The notes under the pieces were generated by a model. The model made no database searches, was not told the origin of the DNA, and saw only the letters and a list, made by a program, of their open reading frames with translations. Shown here piece after piece: positions 12,797 to 23,026 of a stretch of 64,000 nucleotides of DNA. This stretch comes from Tardibacter chloracetimidivorans (GTDB lineage Bacteria; Pseudomonadota; Alphaproteobacteria; Sphingomonadales; Sphingomonadaceae). Each line of letters starts with the position of its first letter. Positions within the stretch are counted from its first letter, which is position 1. The stretch is taken from NCBI RefSeq assembly GCF_001890385.1, contig NZ_CP018221.1:607501-671500 (forward strand), in the 5' to 3' direction. A program made the translations under genes and the position numbers.

Positions 12797-14824
12797 TTAT
12801 GCCGCGTGGCTGGCGGTGCCCGTCGGCCGCGTCTGGCGCGACCGGGCGAACTGCACCGTTTCGGTTTCGGTCTGGGGTTCGGCTTCCGTTTCCGGCTTCG
12901 CTGGAGCGCTGCTCTCCAGCAGGCGGCGGACAAGGGCGCGCGTCTTTGCCGAGTCATTGCTTGCCGAGGCTCGTGCAAGCTCGTCGAACGCATCGTTCAG
13001 CGTGACAAGCGGCACCGGAATAGGTTCTGCTTCCTTGATGCCGGAAATGACGGACGGAAGCTGCCGTTCGCCCTCGTCGAACAATTCCTCGTAAAGCTTC
13101 TCGCCGGGCCTCAGCCCCACGATGTCGATCTTCACGTCGCGTTCCGGCTCCAGCCCGGCAAGGCGGATCATGCGGCGGGCGATGTCCATGATCTTGATCG
13201 GTTCACCCATGTCGAGGACGAATATGCGTCCCCGCCGCACGCCGCCGACCAATGCCCGCGCCGTGCTTTGCAGAATGAGCTGCACCGACTCATGGACGGT
13301 CATGAAATAGCGCCGGATATCGGGATGGGTGACGGTCAGCGAGCTGCCGCGACGAAGCTGCCGCTGGAAAAGCGGTATCAACGACCCGCTGGAGCCGATG
13401 ACGTTGCCGAAACGCACGGTGAGGAAACGCGGGGCGTCCGGATCATCCTGCCCCTCCAGATCGAGAGCCTGGCAATAAAGTTCGCCAAGCCGCTTGGTCG
13501 CGCCCATCAGGCCGACCGGGTTGACCGCCTTGTCGGTCGAGACCTGCACCATGGCCTGAACGCCATAGTCCTTGCAGGCATCGGCGACATTGCGCGTGCC
13601 CAGGACATTGGTCTGCACGCCCGCGCAGGGATGCTGCTCCACCAGCGGCACATGCTTCAGCGCGGCGGCGTGGAAGACCAGATCGGGCCGATGCTCGGCG
13701 AACGCCTGCATCACGGCCGGCCGCTGGCGGATGGAGCAGAGCACGGCCTTCCGCTCGATGTCCGGATGGTTCTCCTGAAGCTCAAGATCGATCGAGTAGA
13801 GATTGAATTCGCTGCTGTCTATCAGCACGAGCTGGCTTGGGCGGAGCGGAGCGATCTGGCGCACCAGCTCGCTTCCTATCGTTCCCCCGGCGCCTGTCAC
13901 CAGCACCCGCCGGCCATGGATCGCCTGGCTCACCACTTCGCTGTCGAGCACCGCCTGCGGGCGGCCCAGAAGTTCGGCCATGTCGATGTAGCGCAGATCC
14001 AGTTCGCCCACGCGGCCGTGCTCCAACTCGGCGAGCTTCGGCAGGCATGCGACCTTCAATCCAAGGCTTTCCGCCTGGGTGACGAGGCGCAGCATCGCGG
14101 GTCCCCGCAGCCGCTCCGACGATTCGGTGATGATGAGGGAAGCCGGGCGCATGCCCTTGGCCTCCATCTGCTTGACCACTTCCTCCAGCGCATCGGTCGA
14201 TCCCAAAATGGGTACGCCGCGCAGCTTCATGCGAATGTGGGAGCCGCTGTCGTCCAGAATACCGACGGGCCGGAACTCGGCGTCGGCGCTCGATTCCAGC
14301 AGCCGCAGGACCGTTTCGACACGGTCCCAGGGGCCGACCAGAAGCGACGGCCGCCGGTGTGCGCTGTCAGTCGACCGGACGGGACGGCCATGGTCGCCCC
14401 GCTGATATTCGCAATACATCCGCCTGGCCACGCGCGCACCGCCCAGCATCACGACCAGCAGCAGCCAGTGGATGACGGGGATCGAGCGCGGCATCCAGTC
14501 CAGCCTGCCCAGCACCAGCAGGGCAATGAGGAGGACGCATATCGAAAGCGTTACGCCCTGGACGACCATGAAGATGTCGGCAAGCGAAGTGTACCGCCAC
14601 ATACGGCGGTAGATCCCGATGGTATTGAATACACCGAAGGCGATAAGGGCGAAAAGCGGTGCTGCGACCCACAGGCCCTGCACCACGGCGGGCTCCAGGG
14701 CTCCGCTCACCCTGAGCGATACCGCAAAGACGAGCGACGATGCCGCCATTGTGAGGTCGATCGCGATGATCGCGAGGAACCTCATTCGTGCGTTCTGCAT
14801 CAAAGCCATTACATTGGCGGCCAC
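12797..14824 (-). CDS. membrane-bound nucleoside-diphosphate-sugar 4,6-dehydratase (FlaA1/CapD/WbpM/PglF type)
   Basis: The protein has 675 residues: four predicted membrane helices at the N-terminus, a CoA-binding-like Rossmann domain, then an extended-SDR dehydratase domain. The second nucleotide motif is VLVTGAGGTIGSELVRQ. The catalytic region QVSTDKAVNPVGLMGATKRL lacks the usual Tyr-xxx-Lys, as in the WbpM/PglF family. Such enzymes make UDP-4-keto-6-deoxy-GlcNAc. The C-terminal about 60 residues are rich in Glu/Thr/Pro and look disordered. The start is GTG 14824 with GGGGGA nine bases upstream. ATG 14809 is possible but has no ribosome site. It is the first gene of the minus-strand operon, driven from the divergent region to its right. 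Confidence 0.88.
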   Translation of the reverse strand: MAANVMALMQNARMRFLAIIAIDLTMAASSLVFAVSLRVSGALEPAVVQGLWVAAPLFALIAFGVFNTIGIYRRMWRYTSLADIFMVVQGVTLSICVLLIALLVLGRLDWMPRSIPVIHWLLLVVMLGGARVARRMYCEYQRGDHGRPVRSTDSAHRRPSLLVGPWDRVETVLRLLESSADAEFRPVGILDDSGSHIRMKLRGVPILGSTDALEEVVKQMEAKGMRPASLIITESSERLRGPAMLRLVTQAESLGLKVACLPKLAELEHGRVGELDLRYIDMAELLGRPQAVLDSEVVSQAIHGRRVLVTGAGGTIGSELVRQIAPLRPSQLVLIDSSEFNLYSIDLELQENHPDIERKAVLCSIRQRPAVMQAFAEHRPDLVFHAAALKHVPLVEQHPCAGVQTNVLGTRNVADACKDYGVQAMVQVSTDKAVNPVGLMGATKRLGELYCQALDLEGQDDPDAPRFLTVRFGNVIGSSGSLIPLFQRQLRRGSSLTVTHPDIRRYFMTVHESVQLILQSTARALVGGVRRGRIFVLDMGEPIKIMDIARRMIRLAGLEPERDVKIDIVGLRPGEKLYEELFDEGERQLPSVISGIKEAEPIPVPLVTLNDAFDELARASASNDSAKTRALVRRLLESSAPAKPETEAEPQTETETVQFARSRQTRPTGTASHAA

Positions 14825-15230
14825 TTTAATTTTCCCCCGCAGGCAATGGTGGGTCTAAAAAATGTGCCGGTTGCGGTTCTTGGGTCTGGCAAACTCCGGC
14901 GGTCCTGCGTTTCATTCTTGTCGAACGCTTGTAAGCCGCCACGATAAGCCCCTGCGGCGGCGTCCATAACCAGACATTTTGGGCAATATGCTTTGTAGAT
15001 ACCCAGCGGTCGGTGGAGTAGCATCCGGGTTCGTAAATGCCCGGAAAGGTCAAAAGGGGTAGGCGCGGCGAAAGAGAGTGGCCCCGATGGATGCGGCATG
15101 GCGCCGATGCCGCGACGACGGATCAATTCAGCGCCAAAAGCGCAAAAGGATGATGCCCGGAGTTCCACATAGGATGTCGCAGCCGGCTCGCTAAGTTCCG
15201 GCGACGGCGTTTTCGTAAAGTGCAAACATC
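14825..15230. promoter_or_regulatory. 406-bp divergent intergenic region between the two arms of the polysaccharide locus
   Basis: There is no credible gene here. Open frames exist on the minus strand, but they have poor codon bias and no recognisable product. Position implies promoters for both the minus-strand export operon (start 14824) and the plus-strand glycosyltransferase operon (start 15231). I searched for sigma-54 -24/-12 elements on both strands and saw none. No clear palindrome or riboswitch fold stood out. The exact promoters are not assigned. Confidence 0.5.
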
Positions 15231-16493
15231 ATGGATGCTGGCCACATCACCTCTGCCTTTTCCCCGCAAGAAGCGAAGGACGCGACCTCTCGTGCGGGGT
15301 CTCGCCCCGTGCCCCGTTCTTCACGGACGGACAGCGATCAACCCGCCACCATCTGTTTTCCCTTCGCCGGCGGCATCATGGGCGGAAGCCATATCTCCGC
15401 GCTGAAGCTCATCGGGGCGCTGGACCGGAAGAAGTACCGGCCGCTGATCGTCCTGCACGACGATCGCGGCCAGTTCGCCGATTTCCTGCGGGCCGAGGGC
15501 GTCGCCTTCGAGCATGCGCCCACGCCCTGGCATCTGGCCCCGGCAAGCCGCGCCGAAACCATCGGCAAGATGATGGGCGCGCCAAAGGCACTGGCCTCGC
15601 TCGCGCGCTATCTCCAGCAGCGGGAGGTCCGGATCGTCCATACCAACGAAGGGCCGATGCACGTCACCTGGGGCCCGGCGGCGCGCCTGGCGGGTCGCAA
15701 GCTGCTCTGGCATCATCGCAGCAGCCCCCGGGCGAAAGGCCTCAGGTTTCTGGCGCCGCTGCTTGCCCATCGGGTCGCGTCCGTTTCCCGGTTCGCCGCG
15801 CCTCGGCCAGGCGTGTTTTCCGCAGCCGGCAGATGCACCGTCGTCCACAGTCCGTTCGACACCGATGCGCCGAAGGCGGACCGTGTCGTCAGCCGGACCG
15901 ATGCGATCAAGGAACTGGGCATCGCCGCTGAAACGCCCATTCTGGGCTATTTCGGCAATATGGTGACGCGCAAGCGGCCCTTGCTGTTCGTGGAGACGAT
16001 CGCGGCCATCAACCGCCGCCGCCCGAACAATCCGGCAATCGGCCTGTTGTTCGGCTCTCCGCTGGAAGATGGCCTCTATCAGGCGGTGATCGCACGCGCG
16101 GCGGAGTTGGGCGTTTCCGATCACATCCGGATGATGGGCTTTCGCCACCCGTCCGAGCCGTGGATGGCGGCCTGCGACGCCCTTCTGGTTACTGCCGTGG
16201 ACGAACCCTTCGGCCGCACGCTGATCGAGGCGATGCTGCTCGAAACGCCGGTCATAGCGGCCAATTCGGGCGGCAATCCAGAGGCGATCGAAGACGGGGA
16301 GAACGGGCTGATTGTCCCCCCCGATGATCCGGAGAGCTTCGCCGAGGCGGCGCTGGCGCTGATCGATGACCCGGCAAGGGCGAAGCGGATCGCCGTCACG
16401 GCGCATGAGCAGGCGCTCAGCCGCTTCGGCGTGGAGCGCCACTGCGCCCAGATAAGCGCGATCTACGACCAGCTTTTGGCGGACGCGGCATGA
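15231..16493 (+). CDS. glycosyltransferase family 4
   Basis: This 420-residue cytoplasmic GT-B enzyme is of the GT4 type. The N-terminal half holds the acceptor domain with FPFAGGIMGGSHISALKLI. The C-terminal half has the nucleotide-sugar domain with GYFGNMVTRKRPLLF and the E-x7-E motif EPFGRTLIEAM, followed by NPEAIEDGENGLIVP. The first about 38 residues before the fold are atypical, so the true start may be later (for example GTG 15309). ATG 15231 has no clear ribosome site. It is the first gene of the right arm and overlaps the next transferase by four bases. It adds one sugar to the lipid-linked repeat unit; donor and linkage are unknown. Confidence 0.85.
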   Translation: MDAGHITSAFSPQEAKDATSRAGSRPVPRSSRTDSDQPATICFPFAGGIMGGSHISALKLIGALDRKKYRPLIVLHDDRGQFADFLRAEGVAFEHAPTPWHLAPASRAETIGKMMGAPKALASLARYLQQREVRIVHTNEGPMHVTWGPAARLAGRKLLWHHRSSPRAKGLRFLAPLLAHRVASVSRFAAPRPGVFSAAGRCTVVHSPFDTDAPKADRVVSRTDAIKELGIAAETPILGYFGNMVTRKRPLLFVETIAAINRRRPNNPAIGLLFGSPLEDGLYQAVIARAAELGVSDHIRMMGFRHPSEPWMAACDALLVTAVDEPFGRTLIEAMLLETPVIAANSGGNPEAIEDGENGLIVPPDDPESFAEAALALIDDPARAKRIAVTAHEQALSRFGVERHCAQISAIYDQLLADAA

Positions 16494-17692
16494 AAATCCT
16501 GCACGCTATCACGGGCCTGAGCGTCGGCGGGGCCGAAAACATGCTCGCCAAGCTGATCGAGGAGGCGAGCACCCGCCAGTCCGCCTATGACCCTTCCGTG
16601 CTTTCGCTGATGACCCCGGGCGACATTTCCCAGCGCATCCTGAACTGCCGTGTGCTGATCGACACGCTCGGCATGCACCAGGGGCTGCCGACGCCCAGCG
16701 CGCTGGCGAAACTCGTCGGCGTCACCCGCCGCGTTCGGCCCGACATCATCATCGGCTGGATGCACCACGCGGTGCTGGCCGCCACGGCGGCGCAGAGGAT
16801 GCTGCCATCCCGCCCGCCCGTCGTCTGGAACATCCGGCACTCGCTGAGCGACATCTCGCACGAAAAGCCCATGACCCGCGCGGTCCTGCGGCTCTGCGCA
16901 AAGCTGTCGCGCATCCCGTCGGCGATCATATACAACTCGCACGTCGCTGCCCTTCAGTACGAAGCCTTCGGGTTTCCGGCAGGCGCGGCCGTCGTCATCC
17001 CCAACGGCTTCGATTGCGACCAGTTCCAGCCCCGTGCCGACGCGCGGGCGGAGTTCTGCAACAGATTCGGCGTGGACGAGAAAGCGACGATCGTCGGCCT
17101 CGTCGCGCGTCTTCACCCGATGAAGCAGCCCGAGGTGCTGGTGGAGGCGGTCCGCCGCGCCCGCGCCAAGGGGCGGGACATGCACCTGCTCATCATGGGT
17201 AACGGGGCTGATGATCCCAGATCGGATCTCACTCGCACGCTCCACGCCAGCCTGCCCGCCGACCGGTTCACCACCATCGGCCATCAGGAGAATGTCGCCC
17301 ACTGGATGCCCGCGATAGACATTTTTGCGCTGTCGTCCGGCTGGGGTGAAGGTTTCCCCAATGTCATTGGGGAGGCCATGGCCTGCGGCAATCCCTGCGT
17401 CGCCACCGATGTCGGGGACGCGCGCTGGATCATCGGCGAAAACGGCGGCATCGTACCGCCCGGAGAGCCGGAGGCGCTCGCCGACGCGCTGATCGCGCTA
17501 TACGACATCGGCAGCGAAGCCAGGCAAAGGCTGGGCGAAAAGGCGCGCCAGCGCATCATCCGCGACTTCTCGCTGCCCGAGATCGCCCGCCAGTATGAGG
17601 CCCTTTACGATCGGGTACTGGACAGGGCGGCTGCGGCGCAAACCGTGTCTCCCCTGTCGAATGACGTTCGGAATACTGCATGTGCGGGCTGA
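16490..17692 (+). CDS. glycosyltransferase family 4
   Basis: This is a 400-residue GT-B retaining glycosyltransferase. The opening, [20 protein letters not shown], is the typical GT4 glycine loop. Further motifs are [29 protein letters not shown] and [19 protein letters not shown], the last containing the E-x7-E signature. It starts by ATGA overlap with the preceding GT4 gene and overlaps the amidotransferase gene by 13 bases, so translation is coupled through all three. It assembles the polysaccharide repeat unit on the cytoplasmic face. Sugar specificity cannot be assigned. Confidence 0.87.
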   Translation: MKILHAITGLSVGGAENMLAKLIEEASTRQSAYDPSVLSLMTPGDISQRILNCRVLIDTLGMHQGLPTPSALAKLVGVTRRVRPDIIIGWMHHAVLAATAAQRMLPSRPPVVWNIRHSLSDISHEKPMTRAVLRLCAKLSRIPSAIIYNSHVAALQYEAFGFPAGAAVVIPNGFDCDQFQPRADARAEFCNRFGVDEKATIVGLVARLHPMKQPEVLVEAVRRARAKGRDMHLLIMGNGADDPRSDLTRTLHASLPADRFTTIGHQENVAHWMPAIDIFALSSGWGEGFPNVIGEAMACGNPCVATDVGDARWIIGENGGIVPPGEPEALADALIALYDIGSEARQRLGEKARQRIIRDFSLPEIARQYEALYDRVLDRAAAAQTVSPLSNDVRNTACAG

Positions 17693-19692
17693 CCGGTATA
17701 TTCGACCCTCTGTCGAGGGGGGGCGACATAGCGCAGGGCGTCGCGGCGATGACTGCCCGGCTCCAGCATCGCGGGCCGGATGACGACGGACTGTGGGTAG
17801 ATGCGGAGGCGGGGATAGCGCTGGGCCACCGCCGCCTTTCAATCGTCGATCTGTCGCCGGAGGGCCATCAGCCGATGGCGTCCCATGGCGGACGCTATGT
17901 GATCGCCTTCAACGGCGAAATCTATAATTTCAAGAGCCTGCGTGCGGAACTTGTCGCGCAAGGCCATGCCTTCAGAGGCGGGTCCGACACCGAGGTTCTG
18001 TTGGCCGCCATCGAGGAGCATGGCCTCGCCGCCGCGTTGAACCGCATTTCGGGCATGTTCGCCTTCGCGCTGTGGGACAGGCAGGAACGGCAGCTGCACC
18101 TCGTCCGGGACAGGCTCGGCAAGAAGCCGCTCTATTACGGCCTGAGCGGCGGACGGCTGATCTTCGCGTCCGAGTTGAAGGCGATCATGGCCTGCCCCGG
18201 CTTTCGGCCTGAGGTGGACCGCGACGCGCTCACCGCCTATTTCAGATATCAATATGTCCCTGCGCCCCGGTCGATCTGGCGCGGCATATCGAAGCTGCCG
18301 CCCGGCCACAGCATCACCATTGACGCAAGCGATATCGGAACGTCCGGGGCCGACGGCCTGCAGCATCTGCCATGCGCCTATTGGTCGATGGAATCGGCGT
18401 CCTCGAACGGTGTCGACCACTGCCTGAAGGGTCCGGCCGATGCGATGCTGGACCGGCTGGACGCCGTGCTGAACCATGCAGTCGCGGAGCGGATGATCGC
18501 CGATGTGCCGCTGGGCGCGTTCCTTTCCGGCGGCATCGATTCTTCGCTGATCGTCGCCATAATGCAGTCCCAGTCGGCAAAGCCGGTCCAGACCTTCACC
18601 ATCGGCTTTGACGAAGGTTTTTATGACGAGGCGGCCGCCGCCCGGCGGGTCGCGGGCCATCTGGGGACGGATCACACCGAGTTCGTCGTCACCGCAGCCC
18701 AGGCGCGCGACACCATTCCGGATCTGGCGGCGGTCTATGACGAACCCTTCGCCGATCCTTCAGCGATACCCACGATGCAGATCGCGCGGCTTGCCCGCTC
18801 CAAGGTGACGGTCTGCCTTTCCGGCGACGGCGGCGACGAGTTCTTCGGCGGCTATGGCCGCTACGCACTGGCAACACGGCTGGGCGACGGGATCGACCGC
18901 TTCCCCCGCTGGCTGCGCGGGCTCGCGGGCCATGGCCTTACCGGCCTCCCGGTAGGCTTCTGGGACGCAGCGCTTGGCGGATTGCGTGGAACGCCATTGA
19001 CCGGCCTCAGGGGCGGCATATCCGGCGACCGGGTCCACAAGCTGGCGCGGCTGCTCGATGCGCGCGATCGGGATGCGCTCTATCATGCGATGATCAGCGT
19101 CACTTCCCGTCCGGAAACGCTGGTCCGTGGGGGAGCCGAGCCGTCCGCCCTGTTCGGCGAGTGGTCCGGCCCCTCGCCGCTTTCATCGCCCCTCCATCGC
19201 ATGATGTACCGCGACGCAGTGACCTATCTTCCCGATGACATTCTGGTGAAGGTCGACCGGGCCAGCATGGCGGCGAGCCTTGAGGTGCGCAGCCCGTTGC
19301 TGGATCAGCGCGTGATCGAACTGGCCTGGCGGCTGCCGGTGGAGATGCTTCGCCGCGACGGCGCGGGCAAATGGCCGCTGCGCCAACTCTTCGACCGTTA
19401 TCTGCCCTCCGAGCTTCGCGACCGGCCGAAGCAGGGCTTCGCCATTCCCGTCGCCGAATGGCTGCGCGGCCCGCTGCGGGACTGGGCGGAGCATCTCTTC
19501 GATCCGGCCAGAATGGAAGCCGACGGCCTGCTCAACCCCTCGCCCGTCCGCAGGCTGTGGGAAGAGCATCTCACCGGCTCGCGGAACTGGAGCGCCCGGC
19601 TCTGGACGATCGCGATGTTCCAGTCCTGGCGGGAACACTGGCTGGAGTCCGTTCCCGGCAGCGCGGACCAGCAGCAGGCGGAAGCGGCATGA
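17680..19692 (+). CDS. asnB: asparagine synthase-type glutamine-dependent amidotransferase
   Basis: This is a 670-residue AsnB-family enzyme. It has an N-terminal class II glutaminase with Cys2 as nucleophile ([10 protein letters not shown]), and RGPDDDG and FNGEIYN motifs. The C-terminal ATP-pyrophosphatase domain has [10 protein letters not shown] near residue 285. Housekeeping AsnB makes asparagine. In polysaccharide loci, relatives such as WbpS amidate the carboxyl of uronic acids. Because this locus also encodes a nucleotide-sugar dehydrogenase and a uronate epimerase, uronamide formation is the more attractive role here, by inference. The gene overlaps its neighbours by 13 and four bases. 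Confidence 0.85.
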   Translation: MCGLTGIFDPLSRGGDIAQGVAAMTARLQHRGPDDDGLWVDAEAGIALGHRRLSIVDLSPEGHQPMASHGGRYVIAFNGEIYNFKSLRAELVAQGHAFRGGSDTEVLLAAIEEHGLAAALNRISGMFAFALWDRQERQLHLVRDRLGKKPLYYGLSGGRLIFASELKAIMACPGFRPEVDRDALTAYFRYQYVPAPRSIWRGISKLPPGHSITIDASDIGTSGADGLQHLPCAYWSMESASSNGVDHCLKGPADAMLDRLDAVLNHAVAERMIADVPLGAFLSGGIDSSLIVAIMQSQSAKPVQTFTIGFDEGFYDEAAAARRVAGHLGTDHTEFVVTAAQARDTIPDLAAVYDEPFADPSAIPTMQIARLARSKVTVCLSGDGGDEFFGGYGRYALATRLGDGIDRFPRWLRGLAGHGLTGLPVGFWDAALGGLRGTPLTGLRGGISGDRVHKLARLLDARDRDALYHAMISVTSRPETLVRGGAEPSALFGEWSGPSPLSSPLHRMMYRDAVTYLPDDILVKVDRASMAASLEVRSPLLDQRVIELAWRLPVEMLRRDGAGKWPLRQLFDRYLPSELRDRPKQGFAIPVAEWLRGPLRDWAEHLFDPARMEADGLLNPSPVRRLWEEHLTGSRNWSARLWTIAMFQSWREHWLESVPGSADQQQAEAA

Positions 19693-21449
19693 AGGTTCTG
19701 GTGCTCGCCAGCCTTGCCTATTCGCTGGTCAATTTCCGGCGCGATTTGCTTGCGGCGATGGCGGACGCCGGTCATGAAGTGATCGCCTGCGCGCCCGATG
19801 ACGGCGAGGCGGGGATCACCGCCGCGCTCGACGGGATCGGCGTCGGCTTTCGCGACATTCCCATGTCCCGCACAGGCACCAACCCCTTTGCCGATCTTCG
19901 CACGCTTTCGGCCTATGTCCGGCTGATGCGGCGGGAGCGGCCGGATGTGGTGCTTGCCTATACGCAAAAGCCGATCATCTATGGAGGCATCGCCGCCCGG
20001 ATCGCCGGTGTCGGGCGCTTCTTCGCGATGGTCAGCGGGCTTGGCTATGTCTTCACCGACGATGGCGGAAAGCCCCGGCGGCGGCTGCAACGGCTGGTCG
20101 CGTCGCTTTATCGCGCAGGCGTATCGCGCGCGGGGGCGGTATTCGTATTCAACCGCGACGACCGGGCCGAAATGCTCCGGCACGGCATATTGCGGCCCGA
20201 CCAGAAAGTCGTTCAGGTGCCGGGTTCGGGCATCGACACGCGGCGGTTTCAAGCCTCACCCGTGCCCGATGGCGCGCCGGTGTTTCTGCTGATCGCCCGG
20301 CTCCTTCGGGACAAGGGGCTTTTCGAATATGTCGAGGCCGCGCGGATCGTGCGCCAGACCCGGCCCGAGGCTCGGTTCCAGATACTCGGCCCGCTCGACC
20401 CCAACCCCGCCGGTATCAGCCGTGCCGAGCTGGACGGCTGGATCGCCCAGGGCGATATCGAATATCTGGGCGCAACGCGCGATGTGCGACCCTATCTGCA
20501 GGCCTGCACCACCTATGTCCTCCCCTCCTACCGCGAAGGGCTGCCCCGCACGGTGCTGGAAGCGATGGCGACCGGCCGGGCCGTCATCACCACCGATGCG
20601 CCGGGCTGTCGCGAACCCGTGGAGCCGGATGTGAACGGCTATGTCGTCCCGGTCCGCGATCCGGCACGGCTGGCCGATGCCATGACGAAGTTCATCGCCG
20701 ACCCGACCCTTGCCGTCACCATGGGCGCAGCATCGAGGCGCATCGCCGAAGACCGCTATGACGTCCGCAAGGTGAACGCGCTGCTTCTGGAAGCGATGGA
20801 ACTGAATGGCGGCGGCGCCGCGCCGATGATCGTCTCCCCAAACCGGGGCCGGGGCCAGCGGATGGTGGATATCCTCGTCGCAGGCGTGGCGGCGGTAGTG
20901 GCGGCTCCGCTGATGCTGCTGACCGCCGCGGCGATTGCAGTCGGCCTCGGCAGGCCCGTGCTCTTCACCCAGACGCGCGCGGGGCGGAACGGCCGTCCGT
21001 TCCGGCTCGTCAAGTTCCGCACCATGACGGACGCGCGCGACCGGGACGGCAGGCTGCTGCCGGACGAGGAGCGGCTGACCCGTCTTGGCCGCTTCCTGCG
21101 GCGCAGCCGGGTCGATGAAATCCCCGAACTGTGGAACATCATGAAGGGCGACATGAGCCTTGTCGGGCCGCGCCCGCTGCTGCCGGACACCGTCGATGAC
21201 ATGGGTTCCGACGGCATCCGGCGCGGATTGGTGCGGCCGGGGCTGACGGGCTGGGCGCAGGTGAACGGCAATGCCCGCCTCAGCGGCAAGGACAAGCTGG
21301 CGCTTGACCTCTGGTATATAGATCATGCCTCGGTCGCGCTCGATCTGCGGATCATATTGAAAACCATCGGGGTGGTATTCGCGGGGGAACGCATCAACCG
21401 CTCCGAAGTCGGGAGGGCCTATGCGGGCGGTCATAGTCGGCGCGGTTGA
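19689..21449 (+). CDS. fusion: GT4 glycosyltransferase + monotopic phosphoglycosyl transferase (PglA-PglC-like)
   Basis: This 586-residue protein joins two successive steps of repeat-unit assembly. Residues 1 to about 375 are a GT4 transferase like PglA/WbaZ ([46 protein letters not shown]). From about residue 391, a re-entrant membrane helix ([19 protein letters not shown]) begins a PglC/WbaP-core phosphoglycosyl transferase. Its motifs are FRLVKFRTM, the catalytic Asp-Glu of [17 protein letters not shown] and [11 protein letters not shown]. The PGT half loads phosphosugar onto undecaprenyl phosphate and the GT4 half would add the second sugar. ATG 19689 overlaps the asnB stop (ATGA). No other initiating transferase is seen in the locus. 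Confidence 0.88.
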   Translation: MKVLVLASLAYSLVNFRRDLLAAMADAGHEVIACAPDDGEAGITAALDGIGVGFRDIPMSRTGTNPFADLRTLSAYVRLMRRERPDVVLAYTQKPIIYGGIAARIAGVGRFFAMVSGLGYVFTDDGGKPRRRLQRLVASLYRAGVSRAGAVFVFNRDDRAEMLRHGILRPDQKVVQVPGSGIDTRRFQASPVPDGAPVFLLIARLLRDKGLFEYVEAARIVRQTRPEARFQILGPLDPNPAGISRAELDGWIAQGDIEYLGATRDVRPYLQACTTYVLPSYREGLPRTVLEAMATGRAVITTDAPGCREPVEPDVNGYVVPVRDPARLADAMTKFIADPTLAVTMGAASRRIAEDRYDVRKVNALLLEAMELNGGGAAPMIVSPNRGRGQRMVDILVAGVAAVVAAPLMLLTAAAIAVGLGRPVLFTQTRAGRNGRPFRLVKFRTMTDARDRDGRLLPDEERLTRLGRFLRRSRVDEIPELWNIMKGDMSLVGPRPLLPDTVDDMGSDGIRRGLVRPGLTGWAQVNGNARLSGKDKLALDLWYIDHASVALDLRIILKTIGVVFAGERINRSEVGRAYAGGHSRRG

Positions 21450-22335
21450 AAGCACGCGCGTGACGTTGCGGGCGCTGGCGGATGCGCCCGGCTGGGAAGC
21501 GGCGGCGCTGATCACCCTGCCTCCGGAGCTGGCGGCGCGCCATTCGGATTTCGTCGACATGTCGGCCGAAGCGGCGGAAGCCGGGGCTCGCGTGATCCAC
21601 GCCTCCGACAGCAATGCGCCGGACGTGCTTGAGGCCGTGTCGGCCCTTGCCCCCGATTACGTGTTCGTCATCGGCTGGTCCCAGATCTGCAAGCCGGCCT
21701 TCCGTCAGGCTGCGGGCGGTCAGGTGATCGGCTATCATCCCGCTCCCCTGCCCCGCCTGCGCGGCCGCGCGGTCATTCCATGGACTATCCTGCTCGATGA
21801 AAAGATCACCGCCTCGACCCTGTTCTGGATCGACGATGGAGTGGACAGCGGCCCGATTCTGGCGCAGCGCTATTTCCATATCGCGCCGGATGAAACGGCG
21901 GCGAGCCTCTACCGGCAACATATGGAAGCGCTGGATCGGATGCTGAGGGAAAGTCTGCCGATGCTCGCCCAAGGGTCTGCGCCGCGCCTCGTCCAGGATG
22001 AACGCCACGCGACCTGGGCGACAAAGCGGACACCTGCCGACGGGCGGATCGACTGGACGCTACCGGCGGCCGAGATCGACCGGCTGATCCGCGCTGTGGG
22101 GCGGCCTTATCCGGGCGCATTCACCGAGACAAAGGCCGAGCGCCTTACCATCTGGGCGGCGCGTCCATGGCCCGAATCCGCCCGGCACGCCGCAATGCCC
22201 GGTCAGGTGGTCGCCCGCAACGAAGGCGGCTTCGTCGTGCGCTGCGGCGATGGTGGGGCGCTTGAGATAACCGATTTCACAATCGCCTCGGGGCAGCCGC
22301 CCCGGCTCCACAGCATGCTTGGATCGGCACGATGA
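21421..22335 (+). CDS. sugar N-formyltransferase (methionyl-tRNA formyltransferase-like)
   Basis: This 304-residue protein has a formyltransferase fold followed by an Fmt-type C-terminal domain. It would transfer a formyl group from N10-formyl-tetrahydrofolate to an amino sugar. His106 in GYHPAPLPRLRGRA and Asp142 in DDGVDSGPILAQ match two of the three catalytic residues of Fmt (Asn-His-Asp). The Asn position is Gly104 here. It is not the housekeeping Fmt, because it sits in a sugar locus, overlaps the fusion gene by 29 bases, and is followed by a PIG-L deacetylase gene sharing four bases. GGGAGGG lies before ATG 21421. The likely substrate is a 4-amino or de-acetylated sugar made in this locus (inference). 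Confidence 0.8.
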   Translation: MRAVIVGAVESTRVTLRALADAPGWEAAALITLPPELAARHSDFVDMSAEAAEAGARVIHASDSNAPDVLEAVSALAPDYVFVIGWSQICKPAFRQAAGGQVIGYHPAPLPRLRGRAVIPWTILLDEKITASTLFWIDDGVDSGPILAQRYFHIAPDETAASLYRQHMEALDRMLRESLPMLAQGSAPRLVQDERHATWATKRTPADGRIDWTLPAAEIDRLIRAVGRPYPGAFTETKAERLTIWAARPWPESARHAAMPGQVVARNEGGFVVRCGDGGALEITDFTIASGQPPRLHSMLGSAR

Positions 22336-23015
22336 GCGCCCTTGAGAATGTGCGGCGGGCGCTGGTCATAGCGCCCCATCCCGACGACGAGATATTGGGC
22401 TGCGGCGGCACGATTGCCCGGCTTTGCGCGGCCGGGGTCGAGGTCCATGTCGCTATCGTCACACGCGGAAAGCCGCCCCGGTTCGATGCCGCCCATGTCC
22501 GCCGGGTGGAGGAGGAGGCGCGCGCCGCCCATGATTTCCTTGGCGTTACCCGCAGCCATTTCCTCGATTTTCCGGCCGCCGGGCTGGATCAGGTCTCCCA
22601 TGCCGAGATCAACGGCGGCATCGCCAAGCTGGTGCAGGAAATCGACCCCGACACATTGTTCCTGCCGTTCATCGGCGACGTGCATGTCGACCATCAGCTG
22701 ATCTTCACCTCGGGTATGGTTGCGGCGCGCCCCCGCGCCAGCCACTATCCGCGCCGGGTCTACGCCTATGAGACGCTGTCGGAAACAAACTGGTACGCGC
22801 CCGGAGTGACGCCCGCCTTCCAGCCCAATATGTTCGTCGACATCAGCGGCTTTCTTCCGCAGAAGCTGGAGGCGTTCGGCCTCTATCGCTCGCAGGTGCA
22901 GGCCTTCCCCAACGAACGTTCGGTGGAGGCGCTTCGGGCGCTTGCGATGCTTCGGGGGTCAACCGTCCATCGCGAGGCGGCCGAGGCATTCGTCCTCCTG
23001 CGTGAACTCGCCTGA
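22332..23015 (+). CDS. PIG-L family N-deacetylase
   Basis: This is a 227-residue zinc-dependent deacetylase of the LmbE/PIG-L family. The metal motif IAPHPDDEILGCGGT is near the N-terminus, and the second metal site GDVHVDHQ is near residue 120. Relatives remove N-acetyl from GlcNAc-like sugars in lipid-linked or nucleotide form. It starts by ATGA overlap with the formyltransferase gene. The pair suggests acetyl removal followed by re-acylation of the exposed amine. The exact sugar is unknown. No signal peptide is present, so action is cytoplasmic. Confidence 0.88.
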   Translation: MSALENVRRALVIAPHPDDEILGCGGTIARLCAAGVEVHVAIVTRGKPPRFDAAHVRRVEEEARAAHDFLGVTRSHFLDFPAAGLDQVSHAEINGGIAKLVQEIDPDTLFLPFIGDVHVDHQLIFTSGMVAARPRASHYPRRVYAYETLSETNWYAPGVTPAFQPNMFVDISGFLPQKLEAFGLYRSQVQAFPNERSVEALRALAMLRGSTVHREAAEAFVLLRELA

Positions 23016-23026
23016 GGGTGCCGGCC

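Noticed and set aside
14809-15225. Minus-strand open frame of 138 codons in the divergent region.
   Set aside because: It shares its end with the dehydratase N-terminus in another frame, has no domain or codon bias, and covers the expected promoters.
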